From Gnetum montanum (Eukaryota; Streptophyta; Gnetopsida; Gnetales; Gnetaceae), in assembly GCA_015680685.1 (NCBI GenBank), contig MNCI01017913.1, positions 1,549,051-1,613,050 on the forward strand: DNA of 64,000 bases, written 5' to 3'. Shown here piece after piece: positions 34,597 to 45,135 of the stretch. Every line of letters begins with the position of its first letter. Within the stretch, counting starts at the first letter, position 1. Made by a program: the position numbers and the translations under genes. The notes beneath the pieces were generated by a model, which worked only from the letters and a program-made list of their open reading frames with translations, was not told the origin of the DNA and made no database searches.

Positions 34597-35440
34597 TGCA
34601 ACTAAGGCAAAACAATGTTAGTAGCATGCAAAAGAAAAAATAATAGGCACATGTGAGTAAGCACATGAGCTAAATCTTAGATGCATATGTGGCACAAATG
34701 GAGTACAAGATGGGGGTGGGACTATAACATCGGTGTTAATCACATTGGTGGCCCAATCCTCATCTAACCAGTCATGGGTCTTGCATCACTTATATTCCCT
34801 TAGGTATTTGGTGGGGTAGACCTCCAAATTAGACCCCACCTACTCAAGCATAGCTTTCCAAACATTTTGGCTAGAAGGAAAAACCTCTAGGGTAGTGCAA
34901 GTCAAAGCTTGAGCATCTACCTCATCATGTAGGCCCCCCTCATCAACTCTGAATCTAGCATTAAGCATGATCCATTAACAAGATAGCATGAGAAAGTATT
35001 AAGAAACAAACTATTAAAGCCATAATAGCATTTACCCTCCAACATAGTAGATAGTTCCAAGTGGGTTCTGTAATAGGGTGTGCATTCACAAAGAGGGTGT
35101 TTCTCTTATTATAGCAACTGAACCCTATCATGTGTCATATCCTAGACATGCACCAAGCACTCTTAGGACTTCTACCTAAATCACCTACATCATCATCACT
35201 AGTAGTAGGCTCATCTAAGATGAACCTTAGGATCTCTTGGTTAGTCCCAGGCAGCATCATCTCAGTTATGGCATTGGCATCCTCCACCGCTAAGTGTGAC
35301 CACATGATCATACTAAATTGCTACAGTAGGTACTTCAAGAAATCATGAGCCCCTAGCTGAAACCATACCACTTGAAAACTCACTTGCATATTTGCCATAG
35401 GCATGTTAGGAACAGGCTTGCTCATGTAGCATAGGATGCC

Positions 35441-37759
35441 CACAAACTCCATGATGATCAATATAGGTTTTAATAGCACCTTGCAACCATCAAGTAATGA
35501 TCAAAGCATTACTATACACACATAGATGTGAATTTTGACATAGAATTATTAAATTAAGCTAGCAAGATTAACACAACATAACATAGACTAGCAAGAATTT
35601 TTAATTTTGGCATCACATCCCTTGGGGCCTTGCAGGTATAGAACATTAATTAACTTATGTGACATGCTTAGTGTTCACTGGGGTATAGCACATTTGCATA
35701 AGGTTAGTGTTTCATTTAATAGGTTTCATAGGTTTAGTAGTAGCATGTTATCACAATTTTAACATCATGATAGTTCCACATGTTTAGCATCATTACAATT
35801 TCCAGTCTACAGTTTTAGCATCATTACAAGTTTAACATTATTACATTTTGCTAGGTTCACATTATGCACAATTTACAAAGTTTTTGCAAAATTTTCTAAC
35901 TCCAAATAGTGTAGTATAGAAAGTAGCAAATATTTTCTAACTTTGGACTATCATAGTGGAGAGTGTGGTCAAAAATTTTTGAAAAAAATTCTAACTTTGG
36001 GCTACCTCCAGATAGAGTGTAGTCTAGAAAAGAGGCAAAATTTTTTTGTGGGCACTGTGACTATGCTCTCTATAGAGCATAGTCCCAAAAAACTGAGTTT
36101 TAGAGAAAATGTTAATTGTGCCTCCAAGGCATGGGGAGTGTAGTCCTAGCTATGACTTGTAAGGAATGAAGTTTTGGTTGCTAACCCAATGCTCTCTCTC
36201 CATGCATTGTGTCCTACTATGGTGCCATGTATTGCCCCACTACCCTTTCCACACCACTGCTCCTACCATGGCCCACATGCCCACTACACCCTATGCACTT
36301 TGCACTACCCTACATGTCTTGTGCTCATTCCCTATGCACTGCACCCTATCCCATTATCCACAACCATTGTCCTCATTGCAATATTTTTCAAGTAAAAAGA
36401 AGAAGATAGAAAATGTGCTTTGACACTTAGCACCCTCTTGGCCCTTGAGGCTACATAGCTATTCTTTAGGGTGCAATTTCCCCCATAGCCCTAGTGGCCA
36501 AGCCACAAGGTGTACGAATCCCACGGCCTTGTAGTACATGATGTGCTTAGCCCTTGCCCTACTCTCAAAGAAATAAAATCATATGGAAAATCCCTATTGC
36601 ACCTCCTACCTTGCAGTAAGCCATCCTTGGCCACCACCATAGCCCTCATTCCTACCCCACACCAAAAAATAACAAAAAGAAAAATCCACCATGCCTTTAG
36701 CTTACAGCTAGCCATCCCTAGCTATTGCCAAAACCTTGATCCCCACTTCACCTCAGATTGCATAAAAGATAGATTGAAAAATAAAAAAAAATGTAGAGCA
36801 AACCCCTACCATGCCCTTGTGTTACATCCCGTTATGCTATGATAGACCACCCTTAGCTACTACACCACAAAGTATAGTCTATAACATCCCCACAGCCCAC
36901 ACCCAAGTAACCCTAACCTAGTAAGAAATAGAACCCTCATGCCCCTACATGTGCACCTTATGCAAAACCCCTAGCACTAGTCCATTTCACTTGTGCCCTT
37001 AGCCTGCTTGCAATCCTAGCCCTTACAGTGCCAAGCCCTATGCCATGTGTAGGGGATAAATAGAAAAAATGATAATAATAAAAATCCTTTGCATCAATGC
37101 ACATCCTCCATAGATACCATGGACAAAATGGCATATAATGGTGGTAGCCCCTACCATGGAAGGGTGTTAATAACTATGCTTCCAAAGCCAAAACCTTTGA
37201 AGTGTAGAATAAATGAAGCAAAAATAAAAAAGGGGAGAGCACAGTTGGGGTACTTGGTAGATGCTAATGGCCTCCTCTCTTCCACATGTGCCTACAGTAG
37301 GTGGTCTAGTGCATGTTTTCCATCATCTACATTTGCCAGTCTTGGGTGTAGGCATCCACTTCAACACATCATCTTTCCCCAACTACACTCTTTACTAGTA
37401 GCATGAAACAATAGTAATGGCGAAGACTATGCTCTAGATGTTACATTGAAAATTTTGAAAATAATAACTTACCCATGGTAAAATGCACCTATATACCCTC
37501 CTAGGGTGGTTTAATGACCCACTAACCTAGGAATGCAGTCCACACTTAGCCAAAATTTTTAACTTTTGGTGAGATCATAGTTGGGGAAGAGCATAGTTGG
37601 GTGAGAGTGTAGTCATCTACACTTAGTAAAAATTTGCAGCTTTTCATTGCCCTATCAATTCCTTAGCCAAAATTTCCAATGTTTCGTTGCCCAGAGAAAG
37701 CCCGAGCCAATTTCACTTCCTAAGCATGCCTAGCCTTCCATGGAATGGTGCAATTGATG
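35441..37759. other. Element A spacer between antisense gene and array 2
   Basis: Contains TTTAGCATCATTACA-type low-complexity repeats (35730-35860), LTR-like sequence with a perfect hairpin (36059-36084), C/T-rich sequence at 36180-36360 and several small frames with no B homologue. It is longer than the B equivalent, so it may hold further decayed insertions. Confidence 0.45.
36059..36084. repeat. Perfect 11-bp inverted repeat
   Basis: GACTATGCTCT-CTAT-AGAGCATAGTC. The arms match the repeated U3 motif of the A LTRs. Confidence 0.85.
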
Positions 37760-37860
37760 CTTCTACAGCCTGCTAGGACCTAAAACTAGCACACATGGTC
37801 TACAAAGACCTAAAACTAGCACTCACGGCCTACCAAGACCTAAAATTGGCACACACATGC
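37760..37860 (+). repeat. Hairpin array 2 of element A
   Basis: Three units; the clearest is GGTC-TACAAA-GACC followed by TAAAACTAGC. It precedes RT as in B. Confidence 0.72.
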
Positions 37861-37999
37861 CTACGTTCTTTATAGCCTCTATTGCATACTTAGGAAAAAT
37901 TTCATTGCATTGCATTTATTCATTTGTGCATATTAACTTGGTTAAGATAGGTGTTGCTTAATGTTTCACTAGTTTATTTTGTAGGAATACAACATGGCC

Positions 38000-39240
38000 A
38001 TGCCTGAGTAGCTTCTCTCACCTCTGGTCCTTGTAGGAGCTCATGGTAACATCAAGCAATGCATCAACCCACATTACCTAGACCTTGAGCCTATAGTTTA
38101 TAATGAATACATAGCATCCGTAGAGACACCACTAGACTAGCCTAACCATCTAGTCAAGGCTCTCGATCTAGAGGTAGGGGATGTCACAGAGGATTCCCTC
38201 ATCGAGATCCCTATGAACACACCTAATGGTAAGGAAAAAGTGCTAAAGCTAAGCTACTTGCTAGATTCCCAACATGCCCAAGACATGCTAAGATGCTAAA
38301 CGATAACATCAAGGCATTCACATGGTCATATGAGGACATGCCAAGCCTAGACCTCTGTCTAGTCTAGCATAATATCATTCTAGATCCCTACATTAAACTA
38401 GTAAAACAAAAAGCACACAAGGTTAGACCTAAGGTGGCGTTGATAGTCCATGATGACATCACTAAGCTTTACAAAGCTAGTTTCATCTAGGCCATTTACT
38501 ATGTAGATTAGGTCTCCAACATTGTGGTTGTACCTAAGAAAAATAGAAGTATATGCATTTGCATAGACTTCCAATACCTAAACATGGAAACCATTAAAAA
38601 TGATTTTTTTGCCCAGTATTGATCAACAGATAGATACCATAGCTGGACATGCCTTGTTATCCTTCATGGATGGGTTCTTGGGCTACAACCAGATTTGGAT
38701 CAACCCAGAGCACCAACTCAACACAACCTTCATGATCCTCTAGGATACATTCTACTCTACCATGATGACCTTTGGACTTAAGAATGTAGGAGCAATGTAT
38801 CAATGAGTGATGACATACATCTCTAGTGATTACAGGCTATGTTTTCTCAATGACTATGTTGATGAAATAGTAGTTAAGTCCAAAGTGTTTCATAGTCATG
38901 AAAATGATCTAGGCATAGTGCTTAAACATTTTATTAAACATGATCTTAGGTTGAACCCAAATAAATATGTTTTCAAAGTTAAAATGGACTAGATGCTTAG
39001 CTTTGTAGTATCCAAAGCATGCATACATGTGGAACTTGACAAGGTAAGGTCATAGCCAACTTAGCATCTTTGACCAACCTTAAGGAGCTATGAGGGTTGC
39101 AAGGTACATTGCAGTTTATACACAAGTTTGTTATATGGTTAACTAATGAGTTATAGCCAATAAAACATCTACTCAAGAAAGGAGCCCACTTCGAGTGGAT
39201 AGCTCAATGCAAACAAGCATTTGATAATCTTAAGTAAGAG
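38000..39240 (+). pseudogene. Element A reverse transcriptase, decayed
   Basis: Same layout as B: LDLEVGDVTEDSLIEI, then GHALLSFMDGFLGYNQI, MTFGLKNVGAMYQ, LNDYVDEIVVKSK and HDLRLNPNKYVFKVK. The catalytic YVDD reads YVDE, so the second Asp is lost. Long parts at 38280-38600 are frame-shifted and stop-rich. Confidence 0.88.
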
Positions 39241-39269
39241 CTGGAAAAACTTCCTATGGTTGGCCCTCC

Positions 39270-39735
39270 ATAAAGGGATAAATCCTTTTACATCTACCTT
39301 GTCACTTCTAACATGTCCATTGGCCCTTTACTTTGCCAAAAGTGAGATGATGGCACAAAGGTCTTGGTTTACTACTTAAGCCATGCATTAGTTTCCCATG
39401 AAGCAAAATACAATGATGTGAAAAAGTACTACCTTACCTTAGTCTTCTTGCTAAAGAAGTGGAGGCATTACCTTTTATGTAGTCAAGTCAACATCATTTG
39501 CAAAAATAACATACTCCAAGTGATCACAACAAACATCTATGAGAGTAATCATATTACATGATGGAAAGCAATAATCATGGATTTTGACTTACATTACATT
39601 ACATAAGCCTCAACAAAAGGTCAAGCTATAGTTGCACAACTTACGATTTCACTAATTGATGATCAAGCAACTTTAGATCCAAAATTCCTAGATGAGCACA
39701 TTAGTAGCATTAGTCAAGTGCTTGACAACTATGAG
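39270..39735 (+). pseudogene. Element A RNase H (gypsy type), decayed
   Basis: FYIYLVTSNMSIGPLLCQK, VYYLSHALVSHEAKYNDVK, LTLVFLLKKWRHYL and VNIICKNNILQVIT. It is open for 65 codons from 39364. It precedes the aRNH domain as in B. Confidence 0.82.
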
Positions 39736-40230
39736 GAACTTTTGCATTTTGACAGTGCTCCAACCTGTCAAGGGGTTAGTGTCATTTCTGTTATCACATT
39801 TCCCTTTAGGGAGATCTAACTCTTTTCATATCATTTTGCATTCCCTTGCACTAACAACGTTGATGAGTACAAATGTCTTGTTTGAGGTATTCTTGTAGCA
39901 CAGAACCTAGGAATTCAATGCATAGTGATACGAAGTGACTCACAACTAGTGATCAACTAGGTGACAGAGGTCTATGCCTACAAGGCTCAACATTTACAAC
40001 CTTACTTTGACTTGGAAAAAAAATTGCTTAAATAGTTTGTAATTGTAGTTGTCCAATACATTCCATGAAATGAAAATGCCACAACCAACTCATTAGCAAT
40101 AGTAGCCCTGAGCATTGCACCTGACATGTTCCATCTATTGTCCACCTTGGTGGTGGATTGCACTATGCCTATCATGAAAATCATTGACATTGCATCCATA
40201 GCCATAGTTAGCACAACCCACGTAGTAGAA
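39736..40230 (+). pseudogene. Element A second RNase H (aRNH), decayed
   Basis: LHFDSAPTCQG, ISVITFPFRE-like sequence, then a tail with KLLK-FVIVVVQYIP and TTNSLAIVALSIAPD. Frame-shifted around 39830; matches B 20125-20625 in order. Confidence 0.72.
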
Positions 40231-41450
40231 TCGTATGATGACATTAAGGTGTACCTTTTACATGGTGAGCCTTCACAATACTTAATTGTTACTCAAAAAG
40301 ACATAGTGCATAAATGTTCACGGTAGTATGTCATCATGGATGATAACACATTATGTCATAGAGCATATGATGGCATACTGCTAACCTACGTGAGTGATAG
40401 AAAAGTGCATAAAATCATTGTGTGAAGGTCACATAGCACCCAAGGTAATGATAGTAAAAATTAGATGGCTAGGCTATTATTGGCCTTACATGGAGCATGA
40501 TTGCATCTCAAAGGTCAAAACATGTGACATGTATCAATGGCATGATAACTTAATGCATGTGCCATCAACTAAACTACACACAATGTAGATCCTGTGGCCA
40601 TTCCAACATTGGGGATTGGACATCATTGGACCCATCATGCCTAAGTCCTCTATAGGGCATAGCTTCATCATAACTACAACCAAATACTTTACCAAGTGGG
40701 TTGAGGCTATTTTTCTTAGGAAGATAACATCATAGTAGCTTTGCAAATTTGTGCTTGATAGCATAGTGACCCATTTTGGCTTACCCATGACTATAGTAAT
40801 AGACAATAGGTCATAGTTTAGTAGTAATGAAACTAAATCCTTTTGTTAGTGCTTTGGCATTAAACATTCCTTATTGTCAACATACTACCCTTAGGTGAAT
40901 AGCCAAGTAGAGGACACTAACAAAGTCATCATAACCTTTTGAAGAAGATGCTAAGCAACAATAGATGATGATGGCATGAGCAATTAGTCTGCACACTTTG
41001 GGCTTACTACACAATGCAATGAACATCAACAAGTAAGACATCTTATAGTCTTGTCTACAAGTTTAAAGCAATTTGCCCCTTGAGTTGTAGGTTCCATCAC
41101 TCAAGGTGATCCCCTAGAACTTCATTAATGAAGCTCAGAATGATGATTTGAGAATTGTAGACCTTGACTTAATAGATGAGGAGCACATGAAAATTCTTGG
41201 TAGCATCAGATGATATCAAGAAAAGCAATGGAAAAAGCACCATCACAACTAGCACTAGTGCCTGATCAAGAAAGGGGACCTAGTCCTCAAGGCCATTTGT
41301 GAACCCACAGAAAAATTATTAGCCAACTAGGAAGGGCCTTTCTTGGTCACTAAGGCCTATGAAAATAGAGCATTTAAGGTTGATTATCAATATGGTAATG
41401 AGTTTGTCAATCCAATGAACCATTTGTACCTCAAGCTCTTCTATGCTTAG
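40231..41450 (+). pseudogene. Element A integrase, decayed
   Basis: The zinc site has lost its last cysteine (CDMY for C-x-x-C, about 40530). Catalytic positions can still be located: Asp 40619 (LDIIGPI), Asp 40802 and Glu 40909 (SQVEDT). The C-terminal tail reads LIKKGDLVLKAICEPTEKL, EGPFLVTKAY and NEFVNPMNHLYLK. Element A is broken by stops and by 1-bp shifts near 40420 and 40940. Confidence 0.85.
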
Positions 41451-41485
41451 CATGTGGTGCTACATCTCAACAAAGCAAGGTAAGC

Positions 41486-42085
41486 ACAAGTCTACTATGA
41501 TTATAAACTAGCACAGATTATTTGGTATGATGCTAAACTGACATCGACCATCCACCATGATGTTAAATTGACATAGCTTGTCCTATATGACATTAAACTA
41601 GCACAAACCCAATATGTTTGCTATGACATTAAATTGACAAAACATAAGTTTGCCATGACTATAAACTAGCATAAAAAGTCCACTATGATTATAAACTAGT
41701 ACAACATGTTCACTATGACTATAAACTAGCACAGTAAGTCCACTATGACTATTAACTAGCACAACAATCCATCTTTCATGATGTTAAGCTAACATAGCCT
41801 TCATCTGCTATGATGTTAAACTAGCACAACATACGTCCTTGGGTAATGATGTTAGACTGTCACAATAGCACGTCCTTGGATCATGATGTTAAACTGGCAC
41901 AATAGCAAGTCCTTGGATCATGGTGATAAATTGATACAAAAACACATTTGATATGATGTTAAATTGGGGTAGTAGTCCACTAGGACTATAAATAACCACA
42001 TCATGGTATGCCAGGACTTTAAACTAGGTTCATAGTTTGCTAAGACCTCAAACTAGCAAAGCCATGGTCTACTAAGATTCTAAAC
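41486..42085 (+). repeat. Hairpin array 3 of element A
   Basis: The longest array, about 18 units. Examples: AGTC-CACTAT-GACT, TGTC-CTATAT-GACA, TGTT-TGCTAT-GACA, CATC-TTTCAT-GATG, CATC-TGCTAT-GATG and CATC-CACCAT-GATG, each followed by TTAAACTAGCA-like sequence. Confidence 0.88.
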
Positions 42086-42176
42086 TGGGTTCACCATCGG
42101 TCATGCATAGTTCCATGAGTAAGTGAGAGAATAATTTTAAGCCCTCCTGCCCCTCACTCTTCTACACCACATAGGT

Positions 42177-42190
42177 GGGGGGGGGGGGGG
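42177..42190 (+). repeat. Guanine homopolymer
   Basis: A run of about 14 G in the A 3' region; its length is prone to sequencing error. Confidence 0.8.
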
Positions 42191-42234
42191 ATACATTAGT
42201 CTTAGAAGGGAACACTAGCCATCAGCTTAGGCTT

Positions 42235-42470
42235 TAGAGCACTTGTAGCATTATGGCCCTCCAACATTTTGCTAATTTTGCAAGCTGTTGTCATTGCTTC
42301 GGTCTTTAGAGCATTTGCAGCATTATGGCCCCTTACTATGTTGTTGAGTTTTTTAGCTCTTGCCATTGGTCTAGCCTTTGGAGCACTTGTAGCATTATGG
42401 TCCTCTGCCATTTCGTTGATTTTTGAGCACTTACCATCATCCCATCCTTTGGAGCATTTATAGAATCATT
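42235..42470 (+). repeat. ~72-bp tandem repeat, about three units
   Basis: Units start GAGCACTTGTAGCATTATGG, GAGCATTTGCAGCATTATGG and GAGCACTTGTAGCATTATGG at about 42238, 42310 and 42380. 3' untranslated region of A. Confidence 0.8.
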
Positions 42471-43493
42471 GTTCCTAGGCATTTTTGAAGCATTATTTCC
42501 CTTAGCATTTTGATTTGCATTTCATGTTTTGTATGGTTTTCTTATCTTCTTGGAGTTGTGTTTATAGGATGAAGCCCTAAGGAATTCATGCAAAGATGCA
42601 TCTCATTGTAATGATAACTTACCACATTGCTCCAACATGCATGATTGCACTAGTTGAGCCTCTCAAGAGTGCACATCCCTATTATCTCATAATGGCTTAC
42701 ACCCATCCCTATGCCTTCATAGTTTTTCATTCCCTTGCATAGTCAAGACTGCAAACCCTTGTGACCACATGACATCCTCTTGCAAGTTAAATGATAAAAC
42801 CAAAGGTGGACATAACATAAGTTGTCCCATCCATGGGGAGCCTTTGTTGGCTAGTCAAAGTCTAGGCAGATGTAACACAAGTCATCCCAGGGAGGAAACA
42901 CTGGTCCCATATATGTGATGTGGTTTTGTAGGCATCAGAGGAAAGCCCACTTAGTGGGATGTAGTCCACTTGGTGGAACACATCCTATAGTTAGCATTTA
43001 TCAAACCACAAAACCCAAAGAAGGTTCACCCCACAACAAAAAAGCAAAACAAAAGTAAAAAAGTAAAAAGGAAAAAAAAAAAGAGAAAAAGAAAAAATGA
43101 AAAAGAACAAAGGGGAAAAAGCATATCCCTAAGGAAATCAGTAGAGCTATGATTTTGTAGCTAGTCAGGCCTTGATTCCACCTTAACTCTCTCATAAGCA
43201 TCTCGATGAGAGGTCAACATTTCTTAGAGGAAAGCCACCTTGGTGTCATGGTCCATCATTAGTCATGTTGACTCTACATGCTACATCATGGCACCTTCTT
43301 TGCATTTCATCTCCCCTTTTACCCTTAGCATATTACCTACACCATCTACTCCCAACATTACCACCATCCACAACACTCTTAAGCATGGCATAGTAACATC
43401 CCATCATGTACCAAAGAGTGATGTTGGTGCCAAGCTTGCTGTGGTGTTTTCTAGTTCTTTGTCAACATCTCTTAGTTCACTTCTCCAGATGTC
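42471..43493 (+). other. Element A 3' untranslated region, remainder
   Basis: Contains the block GATGTAACACAAGTCATCC (about 42869) shared with B and C, and an A/G-rich stretch at 43045-43120. No gene seen. Confidence 0.55.
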
Positions 43494-43509
43494 AACAAAG
43501 AGGGGCTAA
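43494..43509 (+). promoter_or_regulatory. Polypurine tract of element A
   Basis: CAACAAAGAGGGGCTAA directly before the 3' LTR. Confidence 0.75.
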
Positions 43510-45088
43510 TGAAACATCACCAAATTTGAGCTAAAACTTCTTGATTGCAAATTTATCTAAGTGTCAGCATGAGGTAAAATTTTCTAAGTGTTGGGACTAT
43601 GCTCTCCGTTGCATTGGAGTGTAGTTAACTTAGTAGAGAGCGTAGTCAACACTGAAAGCCAGTTTGCAAATTTTTCTAAGTGTTGAGCTAGTAGCTACAA
43701 ATTTTTCTATGTGTTGAGACTATGCTCTCCATTTCCTTGGAGTGTAGTCAAGCATAGTTGGCATGGAAGAAATATTTTGATAGAAATTTTTCTAAGTGTT
43801 GAGACTACACTCTCCACTAAATTGGAGCATAGTCAACTAGAGGCTAGATTTTGCAAACATTTTTTAAGTGCTAGGACTACTTTTGACTCCAATTGGAAGT
43901 GTAGTTAGCCTCTTGTGAATAGCATAGTTAGCACACAACCATGTTCTACAAAAGTTTCTAAGTGTTATACTATGCTCTCCCCCAGTCCAAAGTGTAGTTA
44001 AGCATAGTCATGTAGAATAGCCTCCAAATTCCTCCACAACATAGCACCAGCACTCACCTCAACTTAGACACACCACTAGCAAGCATAGTTAGCAAAAATT
44101 CATCTTTGTTGTACCCCTTTTATCCCAAAATTATAACTACGCTTAAACCCACTTGAGATAGTTGATAGCATAGTCTACAAAGTTGCATTCTTTTACATTT
44201 TTAGGTACATTGTAGTCTTGTTTAGCTCATGAACATGAAGTTGGTAGTGTAGTCATAGTCTAGTAGTCTCGTAGAGTCCATTGGGGCACACTAGAACATA
44301 ACACTACTTGTTCTAGTGGAAAGCATAGTTGGATGCAATGTAGTCCTAACCATCTTGCTACCACATGGCAATCAATCCACATTTCATGGGAACCCTAGCC
44401 CTATAAATACTCCAACCCTCTATGTTTTATGGGTTGGAATTTTTGCATTTTGATTGGAAAAATTGAAGTAAGATTAGCAAAATTGGAGTGCATTTGGCAT
44501 TTTAACAAGGCAAGGCATTTGCACACCACCATAGCTTACTATAGCACACTAAAGACCACCACAATCCACTGTGCACTATGGTAGCCAACCTAGTAGGTGC
44601 AAACACCATGTCAAAATGTCAATCTTTGTGTAGACATGCTGAGACTATGACTACATTGTCCACTATGCTTGCTATACATTGCATACCTTCTCACCCCTTC
44701 TGAGGTTAACTATGCTCAATCCCATTTGGGGTGGTGCTGCTTTATCTCTCACTTTCTCCCTATGCATTTTCAGCATTTTTACTTACATTTTGGTGATTTA
44801 ATTGTATTTTTTATTATTTTCATGCACTTCCATGCTTTGACACCTTCATTTTACATCGAAAACCTTGACTACACTCACGTCCATTGACACCACTAACACC
44901 ATGAACATCGTTCAAACACTTAGCACTATTTGGCATTGCATTTGATAAGTCCCCATTCAATTGACAAGACCATTTTGGGCATCCTATCTACACCTCTAGT
45001 AGGCCCTCATGTGGACTTGGGGTTAAAGTTGTATACCCGCAAACCTCTCAGTGTTCCATTCTAGCCATCAACATTTTTGGTCGCTACA
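43510..45088 (+). repeat. Element A 3' LTR
   Basis: TGAAACATCACC...GTCGCTACA, 1579 bases; collinear with 2133-3717. U3 repeats with CTATGCTC and GAGCATAG arms at 43600-44000; TATAAATA at 44402-44409. Confidence 0.95.
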
Positions 45089-45093
45089 TTGAT
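45089..45093. repeat. Target-site duplication, right copy, element A (TTGAT)
   Basis: Matches 2128-2132. Confidence 0.95.
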
Positions 45094-45135
45094 GAATTTA
45101 GAGAAGTTTTTATAACAATGTAAGTTCATAACATA
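45094..45135 (-). pseudogene. Element H RT end, across the A insertion
   Basis: Minus strand reads YKNFSKFI up to the insertion point, the expected residues before PLVKLTKKD on the other side (2132 downward). Recognisable RT sequence fades beyond about 45135. Confidence 0.75.

Larger units (their letters stand above)
31790..35440 (-). pseudogene. Antisense multi-exon gene in the A PR-RT spacer
   Basis: Orthologue of the antisense gene of B, collinear over its full length. High to low: GAHDFLKYLL (35400-35350); GFSCYNKRNTLFVN (35120-35080); the RLTHVGLMDLFLAL exon (34596-34360); LFGLPTDG (34300); REIYLLFYARAFPKLLYKG (34170-34100); RFAKLIVI (33930-33900); donors at 33380 and 33048; KFVFMEGIMEDMV (32890-32850); LPPKV and VSHRMYKTMNK (32670-32600); TQKNHKHQYK, VPLGETSSA and FMEPPT (32270-32060); LSEAKILRHLEDGLEKLPSK (31995-31930). 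An assembly gap falls inside. Function unknown. Many stops; inactive here. Confidence 0.75.
2133..45088 (+). mobile_element. Element A, Tat-like Ty3/gypsy LTR retrotransposon, interrupted
   Basis: Complete element with two LTRs (2133-3717 and 43510-45088), a primer site, gag, protease, PR-RT spacer with an antisense gene, RT, RNase H, aRNH, integrase, 3' arrays and a polypurine tract, flanked by TTGAT duplications. Element C (7156-30235) sits inside it; without C its length is about 19.9 kb. Coding parts are riddled with stops, and the protease and RT active sites are mutated. It is older than C and B. Confidence 0.93.

Noticed and set aside
36166-36423. Three overlapping His/Pro/Cys-rich frames
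   Set aside because: All three frames are open because the stretch is C/T-rich and low in stops; no homologue in B.
12681-42085. Hairpin arrays as CRISPR
   Set aside because: Eukaryotic retroelement context, no conserved full-length repeat with unique spacers, no cas genes.
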